Assembly: GCF_014652535.1 (NCBI RefSeq)
Contig: NZ_BMYZ01000001.1
Coordinates: 1,488,001 to 1,552,000 of the forward strand
Length of the DNA: 64,000 bases
Origin: Cellvibrio zantedeschiae
Lineage (GTDB): Bacteria > Pseudomonadota > Gammaproteobacteria > Pseudomonadales > Cellvibrionaceae
Reading direction: 5' to 3'
Below are positions 44,824 through 53,281 of this stretch, piece after piece (the stretch's first letter is position 1; every line of letters begins with the position of its first letter). Position numbers and translations under genes: made by a program. Below the pieces are notes generated by a model. It saw only the letters and a list, made by a program, of their open reading frames with translations. It was not told the DNA's origin and did no database searches.

Positions 44824-45426
44824 ATGCCGGTGATGTGGCGAAGAGCTTTACTGTTTTGTGCGAGTTTAATTCCTGTAATTTTTATTTCTTTTGGTGCTGC
44901 CACTAATCAATTAGGTGCTGACCCAGCGAAAGCCATAGTGCTATTTACTGGAACCTGGGCTTTTTATTTTTTGTTGATTACCTTATCGGTGTCACCCTTA
45001 AAGCGTTTGGCGAACCAAAGTTGGTTGATGGTACATCGGCGTATGCTCGGTTTGTTTACGTTGTTTTACGCCGTATTACATATGCTTGCATATCTTATAT
45101 TTATACTTGGGTTGAATTTTTCAATTTTCGGTGCGGAGTTGGTTAAGCGCCCTTATATTTTATTAACTATACCTGCGGTTATTTTACTCATAGTCTTGGG
45201 CATAACCTCAACAAAAGGCATGATGCGCAGGTTAGGAAAAAATTGGGTTAAATTGCACAAATCAATTTATCTTATTGCGATTCTGGCGTGGCTACATGTT
45301 TTACTACAAGTTAGATCCAGTTATGCTGATGCGGTGCTATTTGGCGTGCTTACCGCTGGTTTGTTGGGAATTCGCTGTTACTGGTTTTTTAAGAAAAAAT
45401 CATCCATTTCAAGTTCAAAGCCATAA
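44824..45426 (+). CDS. msrQ: Haem-binding membrane subunit MsrQ
   Basis: 200 residues with six predicted membrane helices, the cytochrome b-like partner that passes quinol or flavin electrons to MsrP. Histidines in MVHRRMLGLF, VLHMLAY and LHKSIYLIAILAWLH are positioned as haem ligands. The ATG at 44824 has GAGGGAG five bases ahead; an in-frame TTG at 44806 overlaps the msrP stop and is less likely. The two genes form an operon. Confidence 0.93.
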   Translation: MPVMWRRALLFCASLIPVIFISFGAATNQLGADPAKAIVLFTGTWAFYFLLITLSVSPLKRLANQSWLMVHRRMLGLFTLFYAVLHMLAYLIFILGLNFSIFGAELVKRPYILLTIPAVILLIVLGITSTKGMMRRLGKNWVKLHKSIYLIAILAWLHVLLQVRSSYADAVLFGVLTAGLLGIRCYWFFKKKSSISSSKP

Positions 45427-45428
45427 AA

Positions 45429-46142
45429 CTAAAAGCTAAGAAGATCTTTTAGCTCCACAGCGTTGCGGCGGGAAATTTCCAGGGTTTTTCCGTCGCTCAT
45501 AGTGATTTCGTAGCCATCGCTAATTGATTCCTCGATTTTTGTTACTTCATTGAGATTAACGACATATTGTCGATTAGCTCGAAAAAAATATTTCTTTGGT
45601 AGTCGCTCTTCAACGCTGTTTAAAGACTTACGCACAAAAGCATTATCATTGCCAAAAAAAATACGAACATGGTTTTTGCAGCTTTCAAAATAGCGAATAG
45701 ATTCAAGTGGTACAAGATGGCATTTATCACCATCTTTTACAAACATACGGCTGTGAATATCCAGCGCAGGTTTGGGTGAGGTTTTATATTCTTCGCTATG
45801 CATGCTCAACTTTTCGATCGCTAATTTCAGGCGCTCGTGACTTATGGGTTTTAATAAATAATCGATAGTGTTGAAGTCAAAGGAGCGGATAGCGTATTCG
45901 GAGTAGGCGGTTGTGAAAATAATTTTGGGTGAATAGTCCAGCTTTTCCAGTAAGTCGAAACCGCTTTCACCCGGCATATGTATGTCTAAAAAAATAATAT
46001 CCGGCTCATGTTCATGAATCAGTACCAAAGCTGTTGAGGGATGATCTGCTGCTCCTGCGATATCAATGTCGGGATATTCTTGCAGCATTTTTATCAACCC
46101 CTCGCGCGCCAGGCGAGAATCTTCAACCACTATTGCCTTCAT
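45429..46142 (-). CDS. LytTR-family response regulator
   Basis: 237 residues. Receiver domain (about 1-120) with phosphoacceptor Asp53 in IIFLDIHMPG and Lys in the LLKPIS switch. LytTR DNA-binding domain (about 137-237) with YFESCKNHVRIFF and the RANRQYVVNLNEVTKIE strands. It binds direct repeats as a dimer. Its start codon overlaps the last base of the kinase gene, so the two are one operon. No target site could be assigned. Confidence 0.93.
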   Translation of the reverse strand: MKAIVVEDSRLAREGLIKMLQEYPDIDIAGAADHPSTALVLIHEHEPDIIFLDIHMPGESGFDLLEKLDYSPKIIFTTAYSEYAIRSFDFNTIDYLLKPISHERLKLAIEKLSMHSEEYKTSPKPALDIHSRMFVKDGDKCHLVPLESIRYFESCKNHVRIFFGNDNAFVRKSLNSVEERLPKKYFFRANRQYVVNLNEVTKIEESISDGYEITMSDGKTLEISRRNAVELKDLLSF

Positions 46143-47233
46143 TAAGATAATTCCTTGGGTATGCTTAGCGTTACCGTAAATTTTTCTGCCGTTTTGGAAA
46201 CCAGCAATTCTCCTTCGTTCCCGTAGAGCAATTCAAGCCGACGGCGAATATTTTTTAGCCCTATACCGGTTGTAGGTGTTCTCACTACCGCAGTGTTGGC
46301 CAGATCGTTAACAATATGAAAGCGCAGCCTTGAATGTAAATCCTCACAGCTTACGCTGAGCTCGCCACCTTGTTTAATATTTTCAAGTCCATGCTTGATG
46401 CCATTTTCAATAAGCATTTGTAAAACCATGGGCGGGATTAAATAGTCGTACAGGTCTTCTGCTATGAGTAATTGGAAGTTTAAGCGCTCTTCCAGTTGGG
46501 ATTTCACTATTTCAATGTAACGGTGAATAATATTAATTTCTTCAGCAAGAGTTACCTTTTCCCGGCGGCTGCTTTCGAGTGAGTAACGTAATATTTCCGA
46601 TAAAGAAGTAATCATACTGTCGGCGCTTTTTTGATTCTCGTGAATCATAAAGCGAATATTGTTGAGGGCGTTAAAGAGAAAATGCGGGTTGAGCTGATTG
46701 GAAAGGCTATTTAAAGTAGCTTCTTTAAGATTGTGTTGAGCTCTTAAATAACGCAATTCCGTTTCACGCATTATTTTGGTAGATGTAATGCTGTTGTAAA
46801 GAAATATCCAGGCGGAAATAAAAATAGTCGTTTGAATCCAGTTGCCCAGAATTGAGCCCATAACAAATTTTGCAAGCGCACGTTTACTATTGTTGGGAGT
46901 GAGTTCCGTGGTGATTTCATGCCAGTAAAAGGATGAAAAAATAATCCACATGAAAATCGCGATGGTGAGCCCGGACATTAACGAGAAGACAAGGCTGTAC
47001 TCTAGAAATTGTTTGCTGGAAAAAGATTCCCATCCCAATGTTTTGAACATATAGCGAAAAATAAGAACAGCCAGCGTGAAAAACGGGAACCAAAATAAAT
47101 CGCAAAAAAACAAAAAACGCGCGTACTCGTGTAATGGAACAATAATGACCATTTGAGTGGCGGCGAGAAAAAGCATAAAAAGCCCATGATCTAACCAGAA
47201 CCTTTGATCATGAGGAAAAAACAATACCTTCAT
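46142..47233 (-). CDS. LytS/YehU-type sensor histidine kinase
   Basis: 363 residues. Four membrane helices fill the N-terminal 150 residues, with no recognised ligand domain. The His_kinase domain has phosphoacceptor His184 in SNQLNPHFLFNALNNIRF, and an ATPase domain with MLIENGIKHGLENI (N-box) and TGIGLKNIRRRLELLYG (G-box). It is the partner of the LytTR regulator that follows. The stimulus is unknown. Confidence 0.92.
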   Translation of the reverse strand: MKVLFFPHDQRFWLDHGLFMLFLAATQMVIIVPLHEYARFLFFCDLFWFPFFTLAVLIFRYMFKTLGWESFSSKQFLEYSLVFSLMSGLTIAIFMWIIFSSFYWHEITTELTPNNSKRALAKFVMGSILGNWIQTTIFISAWIFLYNSITSTKIMRETELRYLRAQHNLKEATLNSLSNQLNPHFLFNALNNIRFMIHENQKSADSMITSLSEILRYSLESSRREKVTLAEEINIIHRYIEIVKSQLEERLNFQLLIAEDLYDYLIPPMVLQMLIENGIKHGLENIKQGGELSVSCEDLHSRLRFHIVNDLANTAVVRTPTTGIGLKNIRRRLELLYGNEGELLVSKTAEKFTVTLSIPKELS

Positions 47234-47256
47234 AGGTGCACGCTAAGGTAAAAATT

Positions 47257-47288
47257 AAAAAAGCGGGTTTGCCAAAGCAAAGCCCGCG
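47257..47288 (-). terminator. Terminator of the acyltransferase operon
   Basis: On the minus strand GCGGGCTTTGC and GGCAAACCCGC form a stem with a short loop, followed by TTTTTTAATTTTT. It lies 139 bases past the stop of the acyltransferase gene. Confidence 0.75.
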
Positions 47289-47426
47289 AAAATTTGATAT
47301 GCCTGAAGTCAGTGGGAATCATGCCATAGTTCATTAAATATAGAACAAAAAATTGGCATGGACAAATTATGCAGACATACCAATAAGCTGTTCCTATAAC
47401 TCAAACTCCTGCTGCCCTTAAGCTCT

Positions 47427-48629
47427 TTAGTTGTTTTTACTGAGCTCACTTTGGTCTACGTGTTTTGCTCGCGGATATTTTTTTCCATTGAGGAATTTCC
47501 CTAAAAAGGTTGGGCGCACAAGATAGTGATAACTGGCGATTAACACCAGGCTGGTAATTGTCAGTATCAGCGAAAGCTTTATTGACCAATGCAGCGGCCA
47601 GCGCAACATCCAGGCTTGTAGTAACCATACAATGGGAAGATGGATAAGGTACATCCAATAGGATGCGTCAGCGAGGTAGCGCCACCGCGCGCTGGGTGCA
47701 GACAGATAACGCACAGCCAAGCCGATCATGGCAAATGCCCAGCACCATTGCGCAACTACATATGCTATTGCAAAAATTGCACGCTCCCTATCGCTAAGGG
47801 CGATTGCTACAAATTTAGGTGTTATGCCTCCTATGTAAAGCGCTACAACAGTTGCCAATAAAGCAAAGGCAAAATATAAAAACCAATCTGCAGCAAACAA
47901 ACGCAAACAATTTTGTTGCCTATGAATAAACCAGCCCATTAAAAATGCGCTTCCATAGGCTAATAATGCGGGAAAGTTGGGCACCAACCCCATAATAGGC
48001 GATGGAATTCCTTGCCATTGTATCCACCACGGGCTCGTAAATAATGAGATTGCAAGTGGCGCAGTCAATACAAAAACTGCGATGCGCGTTTTAATTAATG
48101 ATTCGACCAGACCCGACATTTTGTTACGCAATGTTTGTTCAGGATCAAAACGCTCTACTATCGTGCGTAATCCCATTGCCAGCATATAAATGACCAGGAG
48201 AACATATAGAAACCATAAATGTCCCATAGGTACAGGTGGGCCGATAATCGGAAAGGGAGGCTGCATGTTTGGCGGGCTCTGGATTCCTAGCTGTCGAACA
48301 CTCCAAATAATTGGGATAATCGTTAAAGGCATTATGAAAAAGAATGCTGCGATGAAAGGTAGACCAATACGCTTCAGGCGATTCTTTATGAAATTTTTTG
48401 TACCGAGGCGTTGATGAAGCAAGCGCGCAAAAAATCCGGCAATAATAAAAAATAACGCCATGCGGAAAATATGAATCACAAAATATAAAACGCCTAGCCC
48501 TGTACTTGTGGATCCATAAGTAAACGGCCAGCCGGGCATATATCCCATGATAGCGTGTAGCACTATTCCTGCTAGCAGCGCACAAGCGCGTACTGCGTCA
48601 AGGGAGTGGAAGCGTTCCTCAGCAGACAT
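47427..48629 (-). CDS. Acyltransferase-3 family integral membrane protein
   Basis: 400 residues, about ten predicted membrane helices. The start ERFHSLDAVRACALLAGIVLH carries the conserved Arg-Phe..LDxxR and the catalytic-type histidine of the acyltransferase-3 family, as in OpgC/MdoC and O-antigen acetylases. A TFLGKFLNGKKYPRAKH tail is basic. It probably transfers acyl groups to an extracytoplasmic glycan; the substrate is unknown. The gene starts 18 bases after a small membrane protein gene and lies next to, but separated by a terminator from, the LytS/LytTR pair. Confidence 0.88.
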   Translation of the reverse strand: MSAEERFHSLDAVRACALLAGIVLHAIMGYMPGWPFTYGSTSTGLGVLYFVIHIFRMALFFIIAGFFARLLHQRLGTKNFIKNRLKRIGLPFIAAFFFIMPLTIIPIIWSVRQLGIQSPPNMQPPFPIIGPPVPMGHLWFLYVLLVIYMLAMGLRTIVERFDPEQTLRNKMSGLVESLIKTRIAVFVLTAPLAISLFTSPWWIQWQGIPSPIMGLVPNFPALLAYGSAFLMGWFIHRQQNCLRLFAADWFLYFAFALLATVVALYIGGITPKFVAIALSDRERAIFAIAYVVAQWCWAFAMIGLAVRYLSAPSARWRYLADASYWMYLIHLPIVWLLQAWMLRWPLHWSIKLSLILTITSLVLIASYHYLVRPTFLGKFLNGKKYPRAKHVDQSELSKNN

Positions 48630-48647
48630 GGTTGCTCCTTTGTCTAT

Positions 48648-48920
48648 TTATTGGTTTTTGTTGAGATGAAAAAGACTCACGATAAATGCCAGCGATAGAA
48701 ATTGATAAGCCAGAATTTCCATGAGGTTGAAGCGATAAATCGAAGGTTTAATTTGAATAGCAATGGAATGTATGGAATCTTGCGATTGAAAATTTGTTGC
48801 GATAATTTCAACAGCACACAATCTTAATAAGGTCTTGTCGGGTTTTTGGTCGCTAGCCTGAGCCCAGCCGGAATAAGACAGAAAGAGGTACAACAGAAGA
48901 ATATTAGATAGGTTGCGCAT
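48648..48920 (-). CDS. Small membrane protein of unknown function
   Basis: 90 residues. A signal-type N-terminus (NILLLYLFLSYSGWAQA, cleavage near residue 22) and a C-terminal hydrophobic helix AYQFLSLAFIVSLF (about 70-84) bracket a polar middle with one cysteine. No family is recognised. It is 18 bases upstream of the acyltransferase on the same strand and may be an accessory subunit. Confidence 0.55.
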   Translation of the reverse strand: MRNLSNILLLYLFLSYSGWAQASDQKPDKTLLRLCAVEIIATNFQSQDSIHSIAIQIKPSIYRFNLMEILAYQFLSLAFIVSLFHLNKNQ

Positions 48921-49016
48921 CTGACCCCCAGCCTGTAATGGTATTCCTGAGGCGAGAGCTTAAGTCAGTTGAACCTGATCAATGGATAAAGATGCCGAGA
49001 GGCAAAAATCAACTAT

Positions 49017-49064
49017 GAATGGTTAAAAATATAAACGGTTAAAGATATGAACGGTTAAAAGGCA
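49017..49064. repeat. Three tandem 16-base repeats
   Basis: GAATGGTTAAAAATAT, AAACGGTTAAAGATAT and GAACGGTTAAAAGGCA follow one another without gaps at 49017, 49033 and 49049. The core GGTTAAA is shared by all three at the same register. They lie in the 268-base gap between efp's terminator region and the small membrane protein. Confidence 0.8.
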
Positions 49065-49147
49065 AGTAAGTTGTGGAAGATATTTTTAGGCAAAGCAGGA
49101 AGAGAAAGATAGAGGAAAAATCAGAGCGGAAATAGAGGAAAGATCTC

Positions 49148-49172
49148 AAGGCTACTCATAGTGAGTAGCCTT
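49148..49172 (-). terminator. Probable terminator of efp
   Basis: AAGGCTACTCA / TGAGTAGCCTT form a perfect 11-pair stem with a three-base loop, 16 bases after the efp stop on the minus strand. The following bases are T-rich, not a clean T-run. Confidence 0.65.
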
Positions 49173-49188
49173 TAGTAACTAATATTAA

Positions 49189-49755
49189 TTAGTCTTTAGC
49201 ACGAGACTTATATTCGTGAGTACGAGTGTCGATAATAATACGATCACCGATTTCTACGAATGCAGATACTTGAATTTCAGTACCGTTGGTCAAACGAGCT
49301 GGCTTCATCACTTTACCTGAAGTATCACCACGAACTGATGGCTCGGTGTAAACAACTTCACGAGTAACTGAGTTTGGTGGAGTAATAGAAATTACTTTGC
49401 CATCATAGAATACAGCTTCACATACATCATCAATACCGTCTTCAATGTATGGACCCATATCGCCGAGTTCGTCAGCAGTCAATTCATATTGGTTGTAATC
49501 GCTATCTACGAAAACGTACATTGGGTCAGCGTAGTAAGAGTAGGTTACATCTTTACGATCAAGAACGATGTCTTCGAATTTGTCGTCTGCTTTGTATGGG
49601 GTTTCAGTCAAATAACCGTTCAGCAGGTTTTTCAACTTGGTTTTTACAACCGCAGTGTTACGACCTGAGCGGCTGATTTCTACTTTTTGGATTAACCAAG
49701 GTGAACCGTCGATGTTGATTACATGACCGGCGCGTAATTCTTGACCTGTTTTCAT
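49189..49755 (-). CDS. efp: Translation elongation factor P, arginine-type
   Basis: 188 residues from the ATG at 49755; the frame extends four codons further but MKTGQEL is the standard start. EF-P relieves ribosomes stalled at polyproline. Residue 32 at the tip of domain I is arginine ([11 protein letters not shown], Arg32), the form that is activated by rhamnosylation, not lysylation. Domain III ends with the typical [19 protein letters not shown]. The modifying enzyme EarP is encoded 114 bases upstream on the same strand. Confidence 0.97.
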   Translation of the reverse strand: MKTGQELRAGHVINIDGSPWLIQKVEISRSGRNTAVVKTKLKNLLNGYLTETPYKADDKFEDIVLDRKDVTYSYYADPMYVFVDSDYNQYELTADELGDMGPYIEDGIDDVCEAVFYDGKVISITPPNSVTREVVYTEPSVRGDTSGKVMKPARLTNGTEIQVSAFVEIGDRIIIDTRTHEYKSRAKD

Positions 49756-49868
49756 GATGACTCTCAATAAATGTAAATGGTATTGGTGAGCGAATACCGA
49801 TTGCTGGGATAAATTCGGGCGCTACTATACCTTTTTTAGTGGATTTCTACAGCGTTTTTTTGGCCCTT

Positions 49869-51002
49869 TTAAATACAGCTGCGCACCATATTCGAGGCTA
49901 AATCCCCCAGGGAATTCAGGTGCTGGCACCAGTTTTTACTTTGTTCTTGCCAGTCTTGCAATTCTGAAAGGCAGTTTTCCCAGCTTTGACTGGCATTTTC
50001 GCCAAGGTTCCAGCGGTGCCAAAGGTCTGTGATCGTCGCGCGTGATTTAGGCGTTGCGCCCTGCAGGTAGTACTCCAAAAAGGCATCCAGCTTGACCATA
50101 TGTATATCGTCATCTTGCGGGTAGATATGCCAGACAAAGGGTTTTCCTGCCCATTGTGCTCGTACAAAGGAATCTTCGCCGCGTATGAAGTTGATATCGG
50201 CTGCCCACAGAAGATAGTCATACTCGCGTTGGGTTAGGAACGGGATAATCTTGATGCGCAGCGAACCTTGTACAAACTCGTCGCCAATCGCGAGTGATCG
50301 TCCCAGGTGACTATTAACACTGGGAAGAATTTTGCTAGCCGGCACCAGACATAAAACCGGTTGGGTTGATTGAATCCAGCTATCTATTAATGAAGCTACA
50401 GCGGGATTCTCATAGCCGAAAAGTGAAATGACCAGCTCATTTTCTGTGGGGATCACGCCTAGGTTTTGCCAGAATCGGTTTTGGGATTCTTTATTGGCTA
50501 AAAAGCTATCCCTAACTTCCAGCAAAGAACTTTCTTTTAATAAACCGCCTGTTTTGGCGGTAAATCCGGGGAAGAAAAAGGTTTTTTTGAGCCCCAGCTG
50601 CGGGTGTACTGACGGCAATCCATGGCAACCCTCAACCCAGTCTTCTGCGCTTAGATACTCCAGGTTGAACCAATAGGGCGGAGTCGGGCGGCGTTTCATT
50701 GCGGCCAGATAATTTACGGGCAACTCACAAGCAAAGGCTTCGACAATTGCATCAGCGGGTATTACTCCCTCGAATTCTCCTTGCCAAATCCGAATCTCGA
50801 CTCCCTCAACCTCTTGGCTAGCGGAGTTGGTGACACTTGGCCAAATATGTTGAAGGGCGGCAATTTCATCTACCCATAAACGCACTTGAATAGGGTATTC
50901 ACGAGCGAGTTGTCGGGCCAGGCGCCAGCAGACTCCAATATCGCCATAGTTGTCTATAACGCGACAAAAAATGTCCCATGTTTTGACGGGCAGGTGGCTC
51001 AT
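49869..51002 (-). CDS. earP: EF-P arginine rhamnosyltransferase EarP
   Basis: 377 residues from the ATG at 51002; the frame is open 258 bases further but that part overlaps the opposite-strand DUF2058 gene. EarP transfers rhamnose from dTDP-rhamnose to Arg32 of EF-P. Family motifs: DIFCRVIDNYGDIGVCWRLA (about 9-28) at the start, with the two catalytic-region aspartates, and EDSFVRAQWAGKPFVWHIY near residue 270, the nucleotide-sugar binding stretch. It has the GT-B fold of two Rossmann-like lobes. Confidence 0.95.
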   Translation of the reverse strand: MSHLPVKTWDIFCRVIDNYGDIGVCWRLARQLAREYPIQVRLWVDEIAALQHIWPSVTNSASQEVEGVEIRIWQGEFEGVIPADAIVEAFACELPVNYLAAMKRRPTPPYWFNLEYLSAEDWVEGCHGLPSVHPQLGLKKTFFFPGFTAKTGGLLKESSLLEVRDSFLANKESQNRFWQNLGVIPTENELVISLFGYENPAVASLIDSWIQSTQPVLCLVPASKILPSVNSHLGRSLAIGDEFVQGSLRIKIIPFLTQREYDYLLWAADINFIRGEDSFVRAQWAGKPFVWHIYPQDDDIHMVKLDAFLEYYLQGATPKSRATITDLWHRWNLGENASQSWENCLSELQDWQEQSKNWCQHLNSLGDLASNMVRSCI

Positions 51003-51072
51003 GTAATCTTCTTGCTGTTGGGAAAAAGAGGGCGCTATTATGCGCGACATTTCTCGAATTGGATGAATTTTT

Positions 51073-51615
51073 ATGGCTTCCCTCCAAGACCAACTCTTAA
51101 AAGCAGGCCTGATTGACGGCAAAAAAGCCAAGCAAGCCAATAAAGAGAGGCGCAAGGAAACCAATGTTGCCCGCCGCTCTGCTGAGCCAGTAGTGGACGA
51201 GGTTAAGCAATCGGCCGAAATGGCCCGGCAACAAAAGGCTGAACGCGATCGCGAGCTCAATCGTCAGCGCAATACCGAGCAGGAACAAAAAGCAATCGCC
51301 GCGCAAGTAAAACAGCTTATTGAAAACCATCGCCAGCCGAAAGGTGCCGGCCAAAATGATGTTGAATACAACTTCACTGATGGCAAGCTGATCAAGAAAA
51401 TGCGAGTAGCGCCCCTCATTCTGGAGCAAATCGCACGCGGTGTTTTAGCCGTCGTTAAATTGGGCGATGGGTATGAAGTCGTGCCCAGGGTTGTCGCTGA
51501 TAAAATTGCCCTGCGCGATGCGAAATCTGTGCTGGTTGCGAATGTTAAGGCAGCGCAAACCGATGAAGAAGATCCCTATAAAGACTATGTAATTCCAGAC
51601 GATTTAATGTGGTAA
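51073..51615 (+). CDS. DUF2058 (YaiL-like) family protein
   Basis: 180 residues. A highly charged helical N-terminal half (DQLLKAGLIDGKKAKQANKE, then Arg/Gln/Glu-rich to about residue 90) is followed by a compact domain with VEYNFTDGKLIKKMRV and GYEVVPRVVADKIALRD, as in E. coli YaiL. It is predicted to bind nucleic acid, without experimental function. It diverges from earP with a 70-base shared promoter region, a frequent neighbourhood in this group. Confidence 0.9.
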   Translation: MASLQDQLLKAGLIDGKKAKQANKERRKETNVARRSAEPVVDEVKQSAEMARQQKAERDRELNRQRNTEQEQKAIAAQVKQLIENHRQPKGAGQNDVEYNFTDGKLIKKMRVAPLILEQIARGVLAVVKLGDGYEVVPRVVADKIALRDAKSVLVANVKAAQTDEEDPYKDYVIPDDLMW

Positions 51616-51698
51616 CACAAACCTTCGGGTTTGGCTATTCTTAGAATCCATTTTAGCTTGTGTCATAATAACGTCATTACCATTACAGGCGATTACCT

Positions 51699-53168
51699 AT
51701 GTTAGAAATGTTCACTGGACTCAGCTTTGCCCTTGGCTTGGCCTTGTTTTTATCTTTGGCGTTTGTACTTGCGTACGAATTTATTAATGGTTTCCACGAT
51801 ACGGCTAATGCCGTTGCCACCGTGATTTACACCAAAGCAATGCCGCCACATATGGCTGTTGTGGCTTCCGGTATTTTTAACTTTTTGGGGGTAATGATTG
51901 GCGGGCTTGGTGTTGCTTATGCAATCGTACATTTGCTCCCCGTTGATTTGCTGCTCAATATCGATTCATCCAAAGGGATGATTATGGTGTTTTCGCTGCT
52001 AACAGCCGCGATTTTCTGGAATTTGGGAACCTGGTATTTTGGAATTCCTTCATCCAGCTCACACACCTTAATCGGCTCAATTTTAGGTGTAGGCGGAGCT
52101 TACGCATTGTTAGAGCATTTGCCCTTGGCCGATGGGATTAATACCAAAAAGGCAACAGACATTATGTTGTCCTTGCTGATTTCTCCGTTGGTGGGGTTCA
52201 TCATCGCCGCATTGGTTTTATTATTGTTAAAGCGCATTTGGCCGGGACAAAAAATTCATAAAACGCCGCAAGAACGTGAAAATATTGATGGCAAAAAACA
52301 TCCACCTTTTTGGACTCGCGCAACTTTGGTTGCCTCAGCAATGGGCCTGAGTTTTGTGCACGGATCAAACGATGGTCAGAAAGGGATTGGTATGGTTATG
52401 TTGGTGTTGATTTGCATGGCACCTGCACACTTTGTTCTCGACTTGAACACTTCCGCAATTGATATTGATAAAACGCGCCACGCGGCAACTTACATCGAAA
52501 GTATTTATAAAAATAATCAGGAAGCTTTTGCAAAGAAAATCGATTTTGCCAAATCAGAAGCAACTCTAACTTCTGAAGAAAAATGTAGCTCCAAAAATGC
52601 GTTGGTTGCTATTAGCAGCTTGGGTGTGCAACTAAAAGATGTAACTGACTACAGCAAGCTCAGCATCGAAAATCGCCGCGAAGTGCGCCGTATTTTATTG
52701 TGCATTGATGATACGGCCAAAAAGATGACCAAGGTTGAAGGCGTATCTGGCAAAGATAAAGATGAGCTTAATAAACTTCGCAAAGAAATTACTGCAACAA
52801 CGGAATTCGCTCCTTATTGGGCAATTGTGGCAGTAGCCTTGGCCTTGGGTTTAGGTACCATGACCGGCTGGCGCCGTGTAGTGAAAACCGTTGGCGAAAA
52901 AATTGGTAAAACCGGTATGACCTATTCGCAAGGTATGTCGGCGCAAGTTACTGCGGCAACTGCAATTGGTATTGCAAGTATTACCGGTATGCCAGTGTCA
53001 ACAACACACGTACTTTCGTCCGCTGTGGCGGGCACAATGGTTGCCAACAAATCTGGTTTGCAATTCTCCACCATTAAAACAATTCTTATGGCTTGGGTGC
53101 TGACTTTACCTGCGACAATTTTGTTGGCGGGTGGATTGTTTTACGTGGGCGCAAAAGTTTTTCTTTGA
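51699..53168 (+). CDS. Pit-family inorganic phosphate transporter
   Basis: 489 residues, about ten membrane helices in two halves. Each half has the Pho4 signature: FINGFHDTANAVATVIYT (about 27-44) and FVHGSNDGQKGIGMVML (about 219-235). A soluble helical loop of about 130 residues lies between them (about 245-375). Low-affinity phosphate symport, probably of metal-phosphate, across the inner membrane. The larger size and central loop match the PitA-like proteins of marine gammaproteobacteria. No PhoU-like gene is adjacent. Confidence 0.93.
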   Translation: MLEMFTGLSFALGLALFLSLAFVLAYEFINGFHDTANAVATVIYTKAMPPHMAVVASGIFNFLGVMIGGLGVAYAIVHLLPVDLLLNIDSSKGMIMVFSLLTAAIFWNLGTWYFGIPSSSSHTLIGSILGVGGAYALLEHLPLADGINTKKATDIMLSLLISPLVGFIIAALVLLLLKRIWPGQKIHKTPQERENIDGKKHPPFWTRATLVASAMGLSFVHGSNDGQKGIGMVMLVLICMAPAHFVLDLNTSAIDIDKTRHAATYIESIYKNNQEAFAKKIDFAKSEATLTSEEKCSSKNALVAISSLGVQLKDVTDYSKLSIENRREVRRILLCIDDTAKKMTKVEGVSGKDKDELNKLRKEITATTEFAPYWAIVAVALALGLGTMTGWRRVVKTVGEKIGKTGMTYSQGMSAQVTAATAIGIASITGMPVSTTHVLSSAVAGTMVANKSGLQFSTIKTILMAWVLTLPATILLAGGLFYVGAKVFL

Positions 53169-53190
53169 TGCCAATCTGAGTTTTAAAATA

Positions 53191-53219
53191 AAAAAGCCGA
53201 GCAATTGCTCGGCTTTTTT
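53191..53219. terminator. Bidirectional terminator between pit and the ABC exporter
   Basis: AAAAAGCCGAGCA / TGCTCGGCTTTTT with a small loop lies between the convergent genes, 22 bases after the transporter stop. Confidence 0.92.
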
Positions 53220-53281
53220 ATTTTACTTTTACACGATTAACATTAGAGGTAACCGCACTCAAGCTATTAAGGGTGAGTTAT

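Noticed and set aside
51003-51260. 86-residue N-terminal extension of EarP
   Set aside because: It would overlap the start of the divergent DUF2058 gene, and EarP proteins begin near the ATG at 51002.
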